From: Brevundimonas mediterranea
GTDB taxonomy: Bacteria > Pseudomonadota > Alphaproteobacteria > Caulobacterales > Caulobacteraceae
Direction: 5' to 3'
DNA length: 64,000 nt
Assembly (NCBI RefSeq): GCF_014196125.1
Contig: NZ_JACIDA010000001.1
Coordinates: 558,001 to 622,000 of the forward strand
The notes beneath the pieces are model-generated. The model saw only the letters and a program-made list of their open reading frames with translations, made no database searches and had not been told where the DNA came from. Positions 25,949-35,248 of this stretch are shown here, one piece after another. How positions within the stretch are numbered: the stretch's first letter is position 1; each line of letters begins with the position of its first letter. A program made the translations under genes and the position numbers.

Positions 25949-28381
25949 TCAACGCATTTCACCCTGTCCATAACCTGAACCTCCGAAAGTGGCGAGGTTT
26001 AGGCGTATATAGACGCCATCCGACGGTCCGCTGGCCCGCACGCGTGTATTGTCGCGGCGATATCCGAACTCGACGCGGAAACAGTCGTCGTCGAACAACA
26101 CGCCGACCTCCTGACGGGTGATGACGTTCCGTTCGAGGTCGGCGATCCCCGTGACGGCGACGCCCCAGTCGCCATAGACGAACTGTTGTCCCGAAAGCTG
26201 GACGAATTCGTAGTTTCGATTCTGATCGCCGGACAAGGGATTGGATCGATCGACGATATAGCTGACGGACGCGAGATTTCGGCGTCCCCAGCGGCCGTCC
26301 ACTGCGGCCTCGGCGCGACGAATGTCGCCCGAGCCGTCGAAGGTGGCGTGACCCCAGCTGCGAATTCGGTCGGAAGGAGAGAAACTGCCCTGCACCACCC
26401 AGTCCGACGCCGAGGACGCAAGACCGGTCGGATCGTAAAGAGCGCCGGTCGTGCTGTCCGGCACCGTGGTGCGGAAGGCGTCTTCGTCATCGGCGCGATA
26501 GCTTCGGCCGACGAACAGGCTGGCGCTACGGCCTTCGGACCAGCGAACCGTCGCGCGACCGCCGGCCGTGACCCGCGATCCGCCCTCGACCAGATCGTAT
26601 CCGGAGAAGCGATCCATGCGGAACAACGATGACTCATCCAGCTCGATGACCTGCGAATCCTCGTTCGGAATACGGGGATCTATGTCGGCCTTGTTGGAAA
26701 CCGAAACCTGAACGACCGGCTCGAGGATGATGTCCGCGCGCTGGGTGCGTTTGATCAACGGATAGCTGACGTCGACCCCGGCGCTGAACCGTGTGCGGCT
26801 GAGGGATTCGTCGCTGTGGACCCCCACCATCGGCGGCAGATCGGACAGGGAGTAGAGATCGACTCTCGCATCGACAAACGGCTCGACCCGCAGACCCAAG
26901 CCAGTGATGAAGGTTCGACGCCATTCCGCCTGGGCGGTCACTCGCCGGCTATCTACGCCGGACAAGCCCGTCGTCAACGCCGGCACGATGTCAGGGTTCA
27001 GGATCGGCGTGCCGACGAAATTATCGCGGTACAGCGAAACCGCCGATCCCTTCAGCCGCAATCGACCGCCGAAGACGTAGCCTGCTGGTTCCCAGCGCGC
27101 ATCGATCAGCGGCGCGACTAGAGGCAGATCGTCGTCCTCCTCGAACACCTTGAAGCCGGAGGCGTCGCGGAAGTCGTTGGCCTCGAACGCGGGATCCAGC
27201 CGTAGGCTCTGAATGGAGAAGGCGGCGACCGAAATATAGGATTGCTCGGTCTGACGCTCGGCGTAGATCTGGCTGATCAGCCGACGACGGTCACCGTAAT
27301 AGAGTCCGTTGTCCTTATAGGTGTTCCGCACGTCATACCGGTCGAACAGCGTCTTGTCGGACGTCCGCTCCGCCGTGAAACCGAAACGCCAGGGACCGTC
27401 AGGATCGTATTCACCATGCGACAGCAGATAGCTGCGGTGTTCCTTGTCGCCGAAACGAACGTTGCTTTCGTATCCTCCGTCTCCATCCAGATCGAAATCG
27501 CCGAAATTGCGTTCGTAGGTGTAGCCGCCGCGCGCAAAGATCGAAGCGTTCACGAACCGGCGGCGCCATTGCAGGTTCAGCAGCGGCGCGACGCGAGTGT
27601 TGATCTGCGGACTGATGAGCCAGTCCTCGGACGGCGACACGACGTGAAGATAGGGAGCCTCGATCGAGACGCCCCGGCCTTCATCATAGTTGATGATGGG
27701 CACCAGCAGGCCTGACGCCCGTTTCACCGTAGGGTCGGGGTGGGCGAAAAACGGGGTGTAGAAGACCGGGACGCCGCCGACCCGGAAGATGGCGTTGCGA
27801 TAGATGACGGCGCGCAGGGCTTCGTCCTGGACCACCTTTTCCGCCTGGATCGAGATGCTGGGCCGTTTGGGACCGTTTGCATCACAGATCGGGCAGGGGG
27901 TGAAAATGGCGTAGTTCAGTTCATTGACGTTTTCGCTCCGCCGAACCGCCGTCGCCGCCATCAGACTGGCGCCGTTCTCGAACCGTGTCGCGAAATCGAC
28001 CGCTATGGCCGCCTTCAGGTCGCGATCGGTTTCCAGATGGCTGGCGTAGACGATGGTCCCGTCCGCCGACACGGCTTCGACGCGCCCGCTGGCCGAGGCG
28101 GCGCCGCTGGACAGGTCATAGGCGAGGTTGTCGCCACGCAGCACATTGCCGTCTGCGCGCAGATAGACCCGGTCGCCGCCGTTGCTTTCGGCGGTGATCA
28201 GATCGCCGGTGCGACTGGTGCTGGCGGCGTCGACATAGACGGCCCCTTGAGGCAGGCCGTCCGAGGCGGGCGTCGTCTGCGCTGCGGCGACACCGGCGAA
28301 GGGGACGCAGACGAACAGGGCCGCGCCGGCCAGAAGCCGCGCCCGGAAGGCCTTCGAACGCTGATCGCGATCACCCTGCAT
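25949..28381 (-). CDS. lptD: LPS-assembly outer-membrane protein LptD
   Basis: 810 residues. Signal peptide (about 1-35, VPFAGVAAAQ), an OstA-type periplasmic domain (about 45-170), then a large beta-barrel (LptD_C) with alternating aromatic strands. LptD inserts lipopolysaccharide into the outer leaflet. Two Cys in PCPICD are visible. It lies between lptG and surA on the same strand, so the whole LPS export/OM assembly set is co-located. Confidence 0.95.
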   Translation of the reverse strand: MQGDRDQRSKAFRARLLAGAALFVCVPFAGVAAAQTTPASDGLPQGAVYVDAASTSRTGDLITAESNGGDRVYLRADGNVLRGDNLAYDLSSGAASASGRVEAVSADGTIVYASHLETDRDLKAAIAVDFATRFENGASLMAATAVRRSENVNELNYAIFTPCPICDANGPKRPSISIQAEKVVQDEALRAVIYRNAIFRVGGVPVFYTPFFAHPDPTVKRASGLLVPIINYDEGRGVSIEAPYLHVVSPSEDWLISPQINTRVAPLLNLQWRRRFVNASIFARGGYTYERNFGDFDLDGDGGYESNVRFGDKEHRSYLLSHGEYDPDGPWRFGFTAERTSDKTLFDRYDVRNTYKDNGLYYGDRRRLISQIYAERQTEQSYISVAAFSIQSLRLDPAFEANDFRDASGFKVFEEDDDLPLVAPLIDARWEPAGYVFGGRLRLKGSAVSLYRDNFVGTPILNPDIVPALTTGLSGVDSRRVTAQAEWRRTFITGLGLRVEPFVDARVDLYSLSDLPPMVGVHSDESLSRTRFSAGVDVSYPLIKRTQRADIILEPVVQVSVSNKADIDPRIPNEDSQVIELDESSLFRMDRFSGYDLVEGGSRVTAGGRATVRWSEGRSASLFVGRSYRADDEDAFRTTVPDSTTGALYDPTGLASSASDWVVQGSFSPSDRIRSWGHATFDGSGDIRRAEAAVDGRWGRRNLASVSYIVDRSNPLSGDQNRNYEFVQLSGQQFVYGDWGVAVTGIADLERNVITRQEVGVLFDDDCFRVEFGYRRDNTRVRASGPSDGVYIRLNLATFGGSGYGQGEMR

Positions 28382-28414
28382 GAACCATCCGTCTGTCTTG
28401 AGCGAGGCGCTCGC

Positions 28415-29551
28415 TTAGCCGTCTTCGGTATAGAACAGCAAGGTGAAGGCGGCGAGCGCCGTCAATATCGGCGGCAACCAGGCCGCCACGAAGGGGGGCA
28501 CCACCTCGGCCGATCCCATGGCGGACGAAAACTGGTTCAGGAAGAAGAAGGCGAAGCCGAGGACCACGGCCGCCACGCTCATCTTCGCCAGGTCGCCCAG
28601 GCGCATCAGCCGCAACGAAAACGCCGCCGCCAGGATCGACATGGCCGCGAACACCAGCGGGGTGACCAGCAGCTGCTGGAAGCGCAGGCGGTAGGCGGTG
28701 GAGGCGAATCCGGCGTCCTCGATTCGCTGGATCTGATTCGGCAACGACCAGAAGGGCGTCGATTGGGGGCGGGCGAACCGCTCGAAGGCCTCTTCATCCG
28801 CAAGGCTGGAGAGGAGGTCGAGGCTGGAATAGGTCACGGCGCGCTGGCCGATGCTGGCGCCCACCGCATCGGTCAACCGCCAGCGGCCGGCGCTGAGGGC
28901 GGCGGACCGGGCGTCGATCCGTTCCGAAAAGTCCCGGTTGCCCTCCGCATCGGTCGTGTAGATGAAAAACGTGACGTCCAGCAGTCGGGCGTTGGCGCGG
29001 TCCTGCCGCCCGGCGCGAATGATCATCTGCCTCTGGTCGTCGCCCTCGCGCAGCCAGATGGCGTCGTTGGAACTGGCGCCGGGGGCTGTTCCGGAGATGC
29101 GCGCCCGTTCGCGCTGCCACAGCCCGTCGCCGGCCGAAGCGAGCGGACCCAGAACGGTCACGGTCAGAACTCCCAGGACCAGGGCCATGCCTGCAGCCGG
29201 CAGCACGAACCGCCAGGCCGAAACGCCCGCCGCCCGCATGGCGACAAGTTCGCTGCGCCGATTCAGACCGATATAGGCGGCCAAGGTTCCGAACAGGAAG
29301 ACGAAGGGCAGAAGCTGAACGATCACCGACGGCGACTTCAGGGCTACGAGGCCCAGGATACGCAGGGCGGAAAGGTCCTGATCCGACCCCACGCCGCGCG
29401 ACACCTCCACGAAGTCGATGAGCATGACCAGGGCGGAGATCACGGCCAAGGCCACGCCCAGGGAACGAAGCTGCTGGATCAGCACATAGCGTTCGATCCG
29501 TCCCAGCCGGGGCAGGCCTAATCGGGAAGGCGAGAGAAGGGCCAGGGTCAT
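28415..29551 (-). CDS. lptG: LPS export ABC transporter permease LptG
   Basis: 378 residues of the YjgP/YjgQ family: membrane helices at each end (about 20-45, 65-85, 110-130 and then 285-375) around a periplasmic jellyroll. Together with LptF and LptB it extracts LPS from the inner membrane. The ATG at 29551 overlaps the lptF stop (ATGA). The longer in-frame ORF is an extension into lptF. Confidence 0.93.
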   Translation of the reverse strand: MTLALLSPSRLGLPRLGRIERYVLIQQLRSLGVALAVISALVMLIDFVEVSRGVGSDQDLSALRILGLVALKSPSVIVQLLPFVFLFGTLAAYIGLNRRSELVAMRAAGVSAWRFVLPAAGMALVLGVLTVTVLGPLASAGDGLWQRERARISGTAPGASSNDAIWLREGDDQRQMIIRAGRQDRANARLLDVTFFIYTTDAEGNRDFSERIDARSAALSAGRWRLTDAVGASIGQRAVTYSSLDLLSSLADEEAFERFARPQSTPFWSLPNQIQRIEDAGFASTAYRLRFQQLLVTPLVFAAMSILAAAFSLRLMRLGDLAKMSVAAVVLGFAFFFLNQFSSAMGSAEVVPPFVAAWLPPILTALAAFTLLFYTEDG

Positions 29552-30684
29552 GCGAATCTCGCGCGCAGCCGGTCGAGGACCGGCCGTTCCCGGCGCTTGC
29601 GGGGCTTGAGGGCGCGGAACAGCAGCCGCATGGCCGCTGCGACGACGATCAGGGGCGCCAGATACTGCAGGATGTTCATCCACGGGTTCCAGGCGCTGGC
29701 GGCCACCAATCCATAACCGATCACCCGCACCAACAGGAAGACGCCCGCCGCCTTGGCGATCCGAAGCGAATAGCCGGTGCGGCTGAACGATCCGCCCATG
29801 ATGGCGGCCAGGGCCATGGCCATGGCGACAAGGGCGTATAGCGGGGCGGCGATGCGGGCGTGGGCCTCAGCCAGCAGCTCGCCGCGCGAGCCGGCGGTCT
29901 CCAGCACGCGGGGCGAGGGGTTCAACAACTGGCGAAGATAGAGGTCGGCCGGCTTGTAGCGAATCTGCTCGGTCACGCTGGAGAACTGACCCAGGGGGAA
30001 ATCGTATCTGTCGAAGGACAGGGTCTCGAGGACGCCACGCGATGAATATTTCTGCCAGGAACCGTCGATCATGGTGAGAACCGGTTCATTGGCGGCGTCA
30101 CGACCGAAACGCGCCTCGGCGGCGCTCCAGTTCTGGGTGGACTTGCCATCATCGAGGTAGACGAACAGGTTTTTCAGAAGGCCGTTCTGTTCGATCTGCT
30201 GGACATAGACGGTCAAGCCGTCCGGTCCCTGGACGAACTGGCCCTCCTCGACCAGCAGGGCCGCCAGGTCCGTGCGAATGGCGAAAGCCTGATTGCGGGC
30301 TTCACGCTGGGCCCAGGGCTGGGCGAACAGGGTCATCACGAGATTCAGAATCAGCACGAGGAACGCCAGTCGCGCCGCGGGCGAAATCACCTGCCATCGG
30401 GTCATCCCGCCGGCGAAGGCCGCCGTCAGTTCCTGCTCGCGCTGCATTCGCGTCAGGGCGATGAGGGCGCCGACGAACAGACCGATCGGCAGGATAACCG
30501 CCAGTAGCTGAGGCAGGGCCAGCAGGGTCAGTTTCACCATGACCCACACGCTCTGGCCGCGTTCGACGATGACTTCCAGTTGGTCGAGGCTTTGGCTCAG
30601 AATTCCGATTCCAGCCAAGGAAGTGCAGGCCGCAACCACGGGCAGCGAGATCTGGCGGAAAAGGTATCTTTGAATCAGGGTCAT
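29548..30684 (-). CDS. lptF: LPS export ABC transporter permease LptF
   Basis: 378 residues, paralogous to LptG and of the same length. MTLIQRYLFRQISLP begins the first helix; VWVMVKLTLLALPQLLAVILP and TRMQREQELTAAFAGG (cytoplasmic coupling region) are typical. First gene of the minus-strand lptFGD-surA-pdxA-ksgA run; the ATG at 30684 is preferred over upstream in-frame codons. Confidence 0.93.
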   Translation of the reverse strand: MTLIQRYLFRQISLPVVAACTSLAGIGILSQSLDQLEVIVERGQSVWVMVKLTLLALPQLLAVILPIGLFVGALIALTRMQREQELTAAFAGGMTRWQVISPAARLAFLVLILNLVMTLFAQPWAQREARNQAFAIRTDLAALLVEEGQFVQGPDGLTVYVQQIEQNGLLKNLFVYLDDGKSTQNWSAAEARFGRDAANEPVLTMIDGSWQKYSSRGVLETLSFDRYDFPLGQFSSVTEQIRYKPADLYLRQLLNPSPRVLETAGSRGELLAEAHARIAAPLYALVAMAMALAAIMGGSFSRTGYSLRIAKAAGVFLLVRVIGYGLVAASAWNPWMNILQYLAPLIVVAAAMRLLFRALKPRKRRERPVLDRLRARFA

Positions 30685-30746
30685 GGGCGGATGGACTTCG
30701 CCCGGTTGCAGGCGGCGATAATGAGGCGCATCTAGTAGCACAGGAG

Positions 30747-30784
30747 GGCGCGTCCGCGACAAGCAGACGCGCCGTTTGTCTTTT
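30747..30784 (+). terminator. Terminator-like hairpin in the pepA leader
   Basis: GGCGCGTC (30747-30754) pairs with GACGCGCC (30766-30773), followed by GTTTGTCTTTTTC. It lies between divergent lptF and pepA, 40 nt before the pepA ATG, with no plus-strand gene upstream for 10 kb. Confidence 0.5.
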
Positions 30785-30824
30785 TCTATCGTAACGCCGG
30801 GTGGGGCCTGGCTGGAGTCGCTGT

Positions 30825-32300
30825 ATGAAGATCGAGTTCGTCGCCGCCGTCGACGCCGCTGAAATCCTGGCCGTGCCGGTTCATGATAATCGCGCCCTGG
30901 CCGGTTCCGCCCCTGATCTGGACGCCGAGACCAACGGCGCCCTGACCAAGGCGATGTCCAAGAGCCGCTTCGTCGGCAAGTCTGGACAGACGCTGAGCAT
31001 CGCCGCCCCGTCGGGCGTGAACGCCGATTGCGTGCTGCTGGTCGGCGCCGGGGCTGCGGACAAGCTGGACGACCTGGCGGTCGAGGCCTTCGGCGGCGCC
31101 GCCTATGCAGCGGTGAAACTGTCGGGCGCCGAGGTCCTGACCATCGACGCCTCGAACCTGACGCCGGAACAGGCCGCTCGAGTCGGCTTCGCCGCGCGTC
31201 TGGCCGCCTATCGGTTCGACAAATACCGGACCACCCAGAAGGCCGACAAGATTCCGTCGATCACTGCGATCCGGGTCGTGACCTCTGATCTTCGTGCCGC
31301 CGAGGCTGCGCTGGAGCCGCTGTCGGCCGTCGCCGACGGCGTGATCTTCGCCCGCGACCTGGTGTCCGAACCCGCCAACGTCCTGTACCCGGCCGAGTTC
31401 GCCAAGCGCGTCAAGGCGCTGGAGAGCCTGGGCCTCGAGGTCGAGATTCTCGGCGAGGCCGAGATGGAAAAGCTGGGCATGCGCACGCTTCTGGCCGTCG
31501 GCCAGGGCAGCCGTCGCGAGAGCCAGCTGGCCGTGATCAAGTGGAACGGCGGCGAGGCGGGCGGACAGCCGATCGCCTTCGTCGGCAAGGGCGTCTGTTT
31601 CGACACCGGCGGCATCTCGATCAAGCCGGCCGACGGCATGGAAGACATGAAGTGGGACATGGGCGGCGCGGCCGCTGTGACCGGAACCATGATCGCCCTG
31701 GCCGGCCGTAAGGCCAAGGTCAACGCCATCGGCGTGCTGGGTCTGGTCGAAAACATGCCGGACGGCGACGCCCAGCGTCCGGGCGACGTGGTCGTGTCGA
31801 TGTCGGGCCAGACGGTCGAGGTGATCAACACCGACGCCGAGGGTCGCCTCGTCCTGGCTGACGCTCTTTGGTACACTCAGCAGCGCTTCAAGCCGAAGTT
31901 CATGATCGACCTGGCCACCCTGACGGGCGCCATGATCGTGGCCCTGGGCCTGGATTACGCTGGCGTCTTCTCGAACTCGGACGAGGTCGCTGATCCAATC
32001 CTGGCCGCGTCGAAGAAGGTGGGCGAGAATTTCTGGCGGATGCCGATCCCCGACATCTATGAACAGCACATCGACTCGAAGATCGCCGATGTGAAGAACA
32101 CCGGCAACGGCCGCGCCGGCGGTTCGATCACCGCCGCCCTGTTCCTGCAGCGCTTCACCAACGGCGTGCCGTGGGCGCACCTGGACATCGCCCCGACCGC
32201 CTGGGCCAACAAGAGCCCCAGCCCCACCGTGCCGGAAGGCGGCGTCGGCTTCGCCGTGCGCACGCTGGATCGCATGGTGGCCGACGCCTACGAAGCCTGA
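30825..32300 (+). CDS. pepA: Leucyl aminopeptidase
   Basis: 491 residues of the M17 family, a hexameric metallo-aminopeptidase releasing N-terminal residues. The metal/active-site signature NTDAEGRL is at 335-342, and VGKGVCFDTGGISIKPADGMEDMKWDM contributes the other metal ligands. The ATG at 30825 begins MKIEFVAAVD. Divergent from lptF and followed at 20 nt by holC, a frequent pairing. Confidence 0.96.
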   Translation: MKIEFVAAVDAAEILAVPVHDNRALAGSAPDLDAETNGALTKAMSKSRFVGKSGQTLSIAAPSGVNADCVLLVGAGAADKLDDLAVEAFGGAAYAAVKLSGAEVLTIDASNLTPEQAARVGFAARLAAYRFDKYRTTQKADKIPSITAIRVVTSDLRAAEAALEPLSAVADGVIFARDLVSEPANVLYPAEFAKRVKALESLGLEVEILGEAEMEKLGMRTLLAVGQGSRRESQLAVIKWNGGEAGGQPIAFVGKGVCFDTGGISIKPADGMEDMKWDMGGAAAVTGTMIALAGRKAKVNAIGVLGLVENMPDGDAQRPGDVVVSMSGQTVEVINTDAEGRLVLADALWYTQQRFKPKFMIDLATLTGAMIVALGLDYAGVFSNSDEVADPILAASKKVGENFWRMPIPDIYEQHIDSKIADVKNTGNGRAGGSITAALFLQRFTNGVPWAHLDIAPTAWANKSPSPTVPEGGVGFAVRTLDRMVADAYEA

Positions 32301-32320
32301 GTTCCGGACGGTAGAGCCGG

Positions 32321-32779
32321 ATGAGCGGCAAGCCCGAAATCTGGTTCTACCATCTGGAGCGTTCCACGCTGGACCAGGTGCTGCCGACCCTGCTCGAGAA
32401 GACCCTCGAGCGGGGCTGGCGCGCCCTGATCAAGTCGGCGCACGCCCATCGGTTGGACGATGTCGACGAGCGGTTGTGGAGTTTTCACGATGAGAGTTTC
32501 CTGCCGCATGGCCGGGCGGATCAGCCCCATGCGGATCGCCAGCCGGTGCTGCTGAGCGAATCGGGGGAGAACCTGAACGGTGCTCAGGCGCTGTTCATCG
32601 TCGACGACGCAGAACTGGGCGTGACGGAAGGGATCGAACGATGCTTCATCATTTTCGACGGGCGGGACGAGCCGGCGCTTCAGAATGCGCGGGCGCGTTG
32701 GAAGGCCCTGAAGGCGGAAGGGGCCAATCTGGCTTATTGGCGCCAGACGGACGAAGGGCGCTGGGAAAAAGCGGCCTGA
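32321..32779 (+). CDS. holC: DNA polymerase III chi subunit
   Basis: 152 residues of the HolC family, which links the clamp loader to SSB. EIWFYHLERSTLDQVLPTLLEKTLERGWRALI opens it and LWSFHDESFLPHG and the RCFIIFDGRDEPALQNAR helix are typical. Probably translated from the pepA mRNA. Its end overlaps the start region of the next small gene. Confidence 0.93.
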   Translation: MSGKPEIWFYHLERSTLDQVLPTLLEKTLERGWRALIKSAHAHRLDDVDERLWSFHDESFLPHGRADQPHADRQPVLLSESGENLNGAQALFIVDDAELGVTEGIERCFIIFDGRDEPALQNARARWKALKAEGANLAYWRQTDEGRWEKAA

Positions 32780-33093
32780 TCGCCCTGGTGCTGTTGGCCG
32801 GGTGTTCGACGCCCGTTGCGGAGCAGCAAGCCCCCCGCACCGTGGAGCGCGCGCAACTGAACCCGCCCGTCGGCAGCCGTATGCCGACCGCCCAGACGAC
32901 CGACGTCTGTAAGGCCGGAGAGCTACAATATCTGGTCGGCAGGCAACGGACCGAGATCCCTGTGCCAGTAGACGTCGTCAACCGGCGCGTGACTTGCACC
33001 ACCTGCCCGGTGACCCATGACTTCTCGGCCTATCGGCTGAACATTTTCTACAATGCCGAGACCGGCGTGATCGAACAGGTCCGTTGCGGCTGA
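32761..33093 (+). CDS. Peptidase-inhibitor I78-like lipoprotein 1
   Basis: About 110 residues. The frame carries a short hydrophobic stretch LGKSGLIALVLLAGCS with a lipobox Cys, then a Pro-rich linker and the I78 (Inhibitor_I78) fold: CKAGELQYLVGRQR near the front and YRLNIFYNAETGVIEQVRCG at the end. I78 members inhibit serine peptidases. The true start is uncertain: no ATG or GTG fits well and I take a CTG at 32761 within the end of holC (GAAGGG upstream); an ATG at 32641 would place 120 nt inside holC. Two extra Cys (CTTCP) suggest disulphide pairing. Confidence 0.7.
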   Translation: MGKSGLIALVLLAGCSTPVAEQQAPRTVERAQLNPPVGSRMPTAQTTDVCKAGELQYLVGRQRTEIPVPVDVVNRRVTCTTCPVTHDFSAYRLNIFYNAETGVIEQVRCG

Positions 33094-33115
33094 CCGCGAC
33101 CCAAGGGAAACGACC

Positions 33116-33421
33116 ATGAAGACCGCCTTTATCCTGAGTTCCGTGCTGGCCGCAGGCCTGGCGCTGTCGGCGTGCGCGCCCACGGAAACGCCCGTGACCA
33201 TAAGGACGCCAGGCGACGACGACGCTTTCAAGGCCTGCAAGGTCGAGGATTATCAGGCCTATGTCGGCCGGAACCGTTCGACCGTTCCGAGCGCGCCGGA
33301 AGGCCAGATCTTCCGAGTGCTATGCACGACCTGCATAGCGACCATGGACTATCGCGAAAACCGGGTGAACTTCGTCTATGACGAGGCGTCGGGCGTAATC
33401 CAGCAGGTCAAGTGCGGCTAA
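33116..33421 (+). CDS. Peptidase-inhibitor I78-like lipoprotein 2
   Basis: 101 residues, paralogous to the previous gene (CKVEDYQAYVGRNRS, VLCTTC, DYRENRVNFVYDEASG, QQVKCG). Signal peptide and lipobox: MKTAFILSSVLAAGLALSAC (Cys20), then an acidic linker. RBS AAGGGAAACG precedes the ATG, 22 nt after the first copy. The I78 signature (R-x-N in the D-Y-R-x-N strand and a final Cys-Gly) is clear; inhibitory target is unknown. Confidence 0.82.
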   Translation: MKTAFILSSVLAAGLALSACAPTETPVTIRTPGDDDAFKACKVEDYQAYVGRNRSTVPSAPEGQIFRVLCTTCIATMDYRENRVNFVYDEASGVIQQVKCG

Positions 33422-33424
33422 GCT

Positions 33425-34351
33425 TCAGCGTCCGGCCTTGTCGCCGGGCCACAGCGGGGCGCTGAACTTCCTGGCCAGATAGTCCATCAGGGCCGTGACC
33501 CGCGCGGGTCGGGGCCCGCTGCTGGGCGCGACCAGGTGCAGGGCGATCGGCGGCAGGCGCCAGTCAGTCATCACCGTTTCCAGCTTTCCCTCGGCGACGT
33601 CCTTCCAATAGATGAAGTCCGGCTGGGGAAAGAGCCCCAGGCCCGCACACAGCGAGGCGGTCAAGGCGTCGGAATTGTTGACCCGCAGCGGTCCGCGCGG
33701 TCGCACCACCACCTCCTCGCCCGCACCATTGACGAAGCGCCAGGCGTCGGGCGTCGGCATATAGGCGTAGCTGAGGCAGGCGTGCCGCTCGAGATCGTGC
33801 GGATGGGTCGGCCGTCCGCGCTGGGCCAGATAGTCGGGCGAGGCCACGAGAAACCGTTCGACCGGCCGCAGCCGCCGTGCGGTCAGCGATGAATCCGGCA
33901 GGGCGGCGATGCGCAAGGCGCAGTCGAAGCCGCCGCCGACCAGATCAATCACCTCGTCCGACAGGTGCAGGTCGATCGAGACGTCGGGGTGGGTGGCCAG
34001 AAACTCGGGCAGGGCGGGGGCGACATAGGCCATGCCGAATGACATGGGCGCGGCCAGCCGCACCAGGCCGCGCGGCGTCACCGACATGTCCAGGGCCTCG
34101 GACACCGCTCCCTCGGCCTCGGCCAGCATCAGCCCCGCGCGCGCCGCCAGCGTCCGACCCGCGTCGGTCAGGGCGAACCGACGCGATGTCCGGTGGAGCA
34201 GCGTGGTCTTCAACTGCTGCTCCAGCCGGGTCACGGCCTTGGACACGGTCGCCTTGGACAGCCCCAGGGCGTCGGCCGCGCCGGAAAAGGACTGGGCCTC
34301 CGCCACCTTGGCGAAGATGGCCATGGCCTCGAGGTCGGGCAGGCGGGACAT
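33425..34351 (-). CDS. LysR-family transcriptional regulator
   Basis: 308 residues: winged helix-turn-helix (about 6-65, FSGAADALGLSKATVSKAVTRLE) and a LysR substrate-binding domain. Divergent from the pirin gene 116 nt away, the usual arrangement for a LysR controlling its neighbour, so it probably regulates the pirin gene and itself. Effector unknown. Confidence 0.93.
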   Translation of the reverse strand: MSRLPDLEAMAIFAKVAEAQSFSGAADALGLSKATVSKAVTRLEQQLKTTLLHRTSRRFALTDAGRTLAARAGLMLAEAEGAVSEALDMSVTPRGLVRLAAPMSFGMAYVAPALPEFLATHPDVSIDLHLSDEVIDLVGGGFDCALRIAALPDSSLTARRLRPVERFLVASPDYLAQRGRPTHPHDLERHACLSYAYMPTPDAWRFVNGAGEEVVVRPRGPLRVNNSDALTASLCAGLGLFPQPDFIYWKDVAEGKLETVMTDWRLPPIALHLVAPSSGPRPARVTALMDYLARKFSAPLWPGDKAGR

Positions 34352-34367
34352 GGCGGCCTCTGCGTTG

Positions 34368-34430
34368 GAAACGATGAGTTTCAGGTGTTTCTATTTCTGT
34401 TCGGTCGCCGATCTCTATCTTGACGTCAAG
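34368..34430. promoter_or_regulatory. Operator candidates in the LysR-pirin intergenic region
   Basis: GAAAC-N5-GTTTC (34368-34382) and a perfect palindrome CTTGACGTCAAG (34419-34430) sit between the divergent LysR and pirin genes. Either could be the LysR binding site; LysR boxes usually have a T-N11-A core, which neither was tested for. Confidence 0.4.
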
Positions 34431-34467
34431 CAATGACGCCGGGACGGCCCGGCCTGAGGACAGACCG

Positions 34468-35166
34468 ATGATCGAGCGCAGACCTTTTGAATCGCTAGGC
34501 GGCGACAACCACGGCTGGTTGAACGCCAAACATCACTTCTCCTTCGCCAACTATTATGATCCCAAGCGAATGAGCTGGGGCAATCTGCGGGTCTGGAACG
34601 ACGATGAGATCGCCGCCGGAACCGGCTTTCCGCCCCACCCGCACGCCGACATGGAGATCATCACCTATGTCCGCGACGGGGCCATCACCCACGAGGATAG
34701 CCTGGGCAACAAGGGCCGCACCGTGGCCGGCGACGTTCAGGTGATGAGCGCAGGCACTGGCATCCGCCACGCCGAATACAACGCCGAGCCGGATCTGACC
34801 CGGATCTTCCAGATCTGGATCGAGCCGACCAAGCGAGGCGAGGCGCCCAGCTGGGGCACCAAACCCTTCCCCAAAGGCGAACGTTCGGGCCAGTTCGTGG
34901 TCCTGGCCTCGGGCTTTGAAGGCGATGCGGACGCCCTGTCGATCCGCACCGACGCCCGGATCGTGGCGGCGACCCTGAACGCCGGCGACAGCGCCGACTA
35001 TGCCCTGGGATCGAACCGCCGCGCCTATCTGGTTCCGGCCAAGGGCGAGATCGAGGTCAATGGCGTTCGGCTGAACGCTCGCGACGGCGCCGCCATCGCC
35101 CAGGAAGACGTCGTCACCGTAAAGGCGATCTCGGACGCCGAAGTCGTGCTGGTCGACGCCGCCTGA
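34468..35166 (+). CDS. Pirin-family cupin protein (YhaK/YhhW-like)
   Basis: 232 residues with a bicupin fold. Metal ligands match pirin/YhhW quercetin 2,3-dioxygenase: His57 and His59 in PHPHAD, His101 and Glu103 in GIRHAEY. YhhW-type proteins can degrade quercetin; the natural role is mostly unknown. ATG at 34468 has TGAGGA upstream. Divergent from the LysR gene and followed by a bidirectional terminator. Confidence 0.9.
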   Translation: MIERRPFESLGGDNHGWLNAKHHFSFANYYDPKRMSWGNLRVWNDDEIAAGTGFPPHPHADMEIITYVRDGAITHEDSLGNKGRTVAGDVQVMSAGTGIRHAEYNAEPDLTRIFQIWIEPTKRGEAPSWGTKPFPKGERSGQFVVLASGFEGDADALSIRTDARIVAATLNAGDSADYALGSNRRAYLVPAKGEIEVNGVRLNARDGAAIAQEDVVTVKAISDAEVVLVDAA

Positions 35167-35208
35167 CTTACGCGGTCACCGCGTCTCAATGCCTTCAGGC
35201 TGAAATAG

Positions 35209-35242
35209 AAAAGCCGCCGTTCCCTTCGGAGCGGCGGCTTTT
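35209..35242. terminator. Bidirectional terminator
   Basis: AAAAGCCGCC (35209-35218) pairs with GGCGGCTTTT (35233-35242), between the convergent pirin and proline iminopeptidase genes. Confidence 0.85.
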
Positions 35243-35248
35243 ACGCAC

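Noticed and set aside
27740..29521. Plus-strand ORF of 593 residues
   Set aside because: Antisense to lptD and lptG; His/Gln/Gly-rich with no domain.
32641..32760. Long N-terminal extension of the first I78 lipoprotein from an ATG at 32641
   Set aside because: It would read through holC in another frame and place the lipobox far from the N-terminus.
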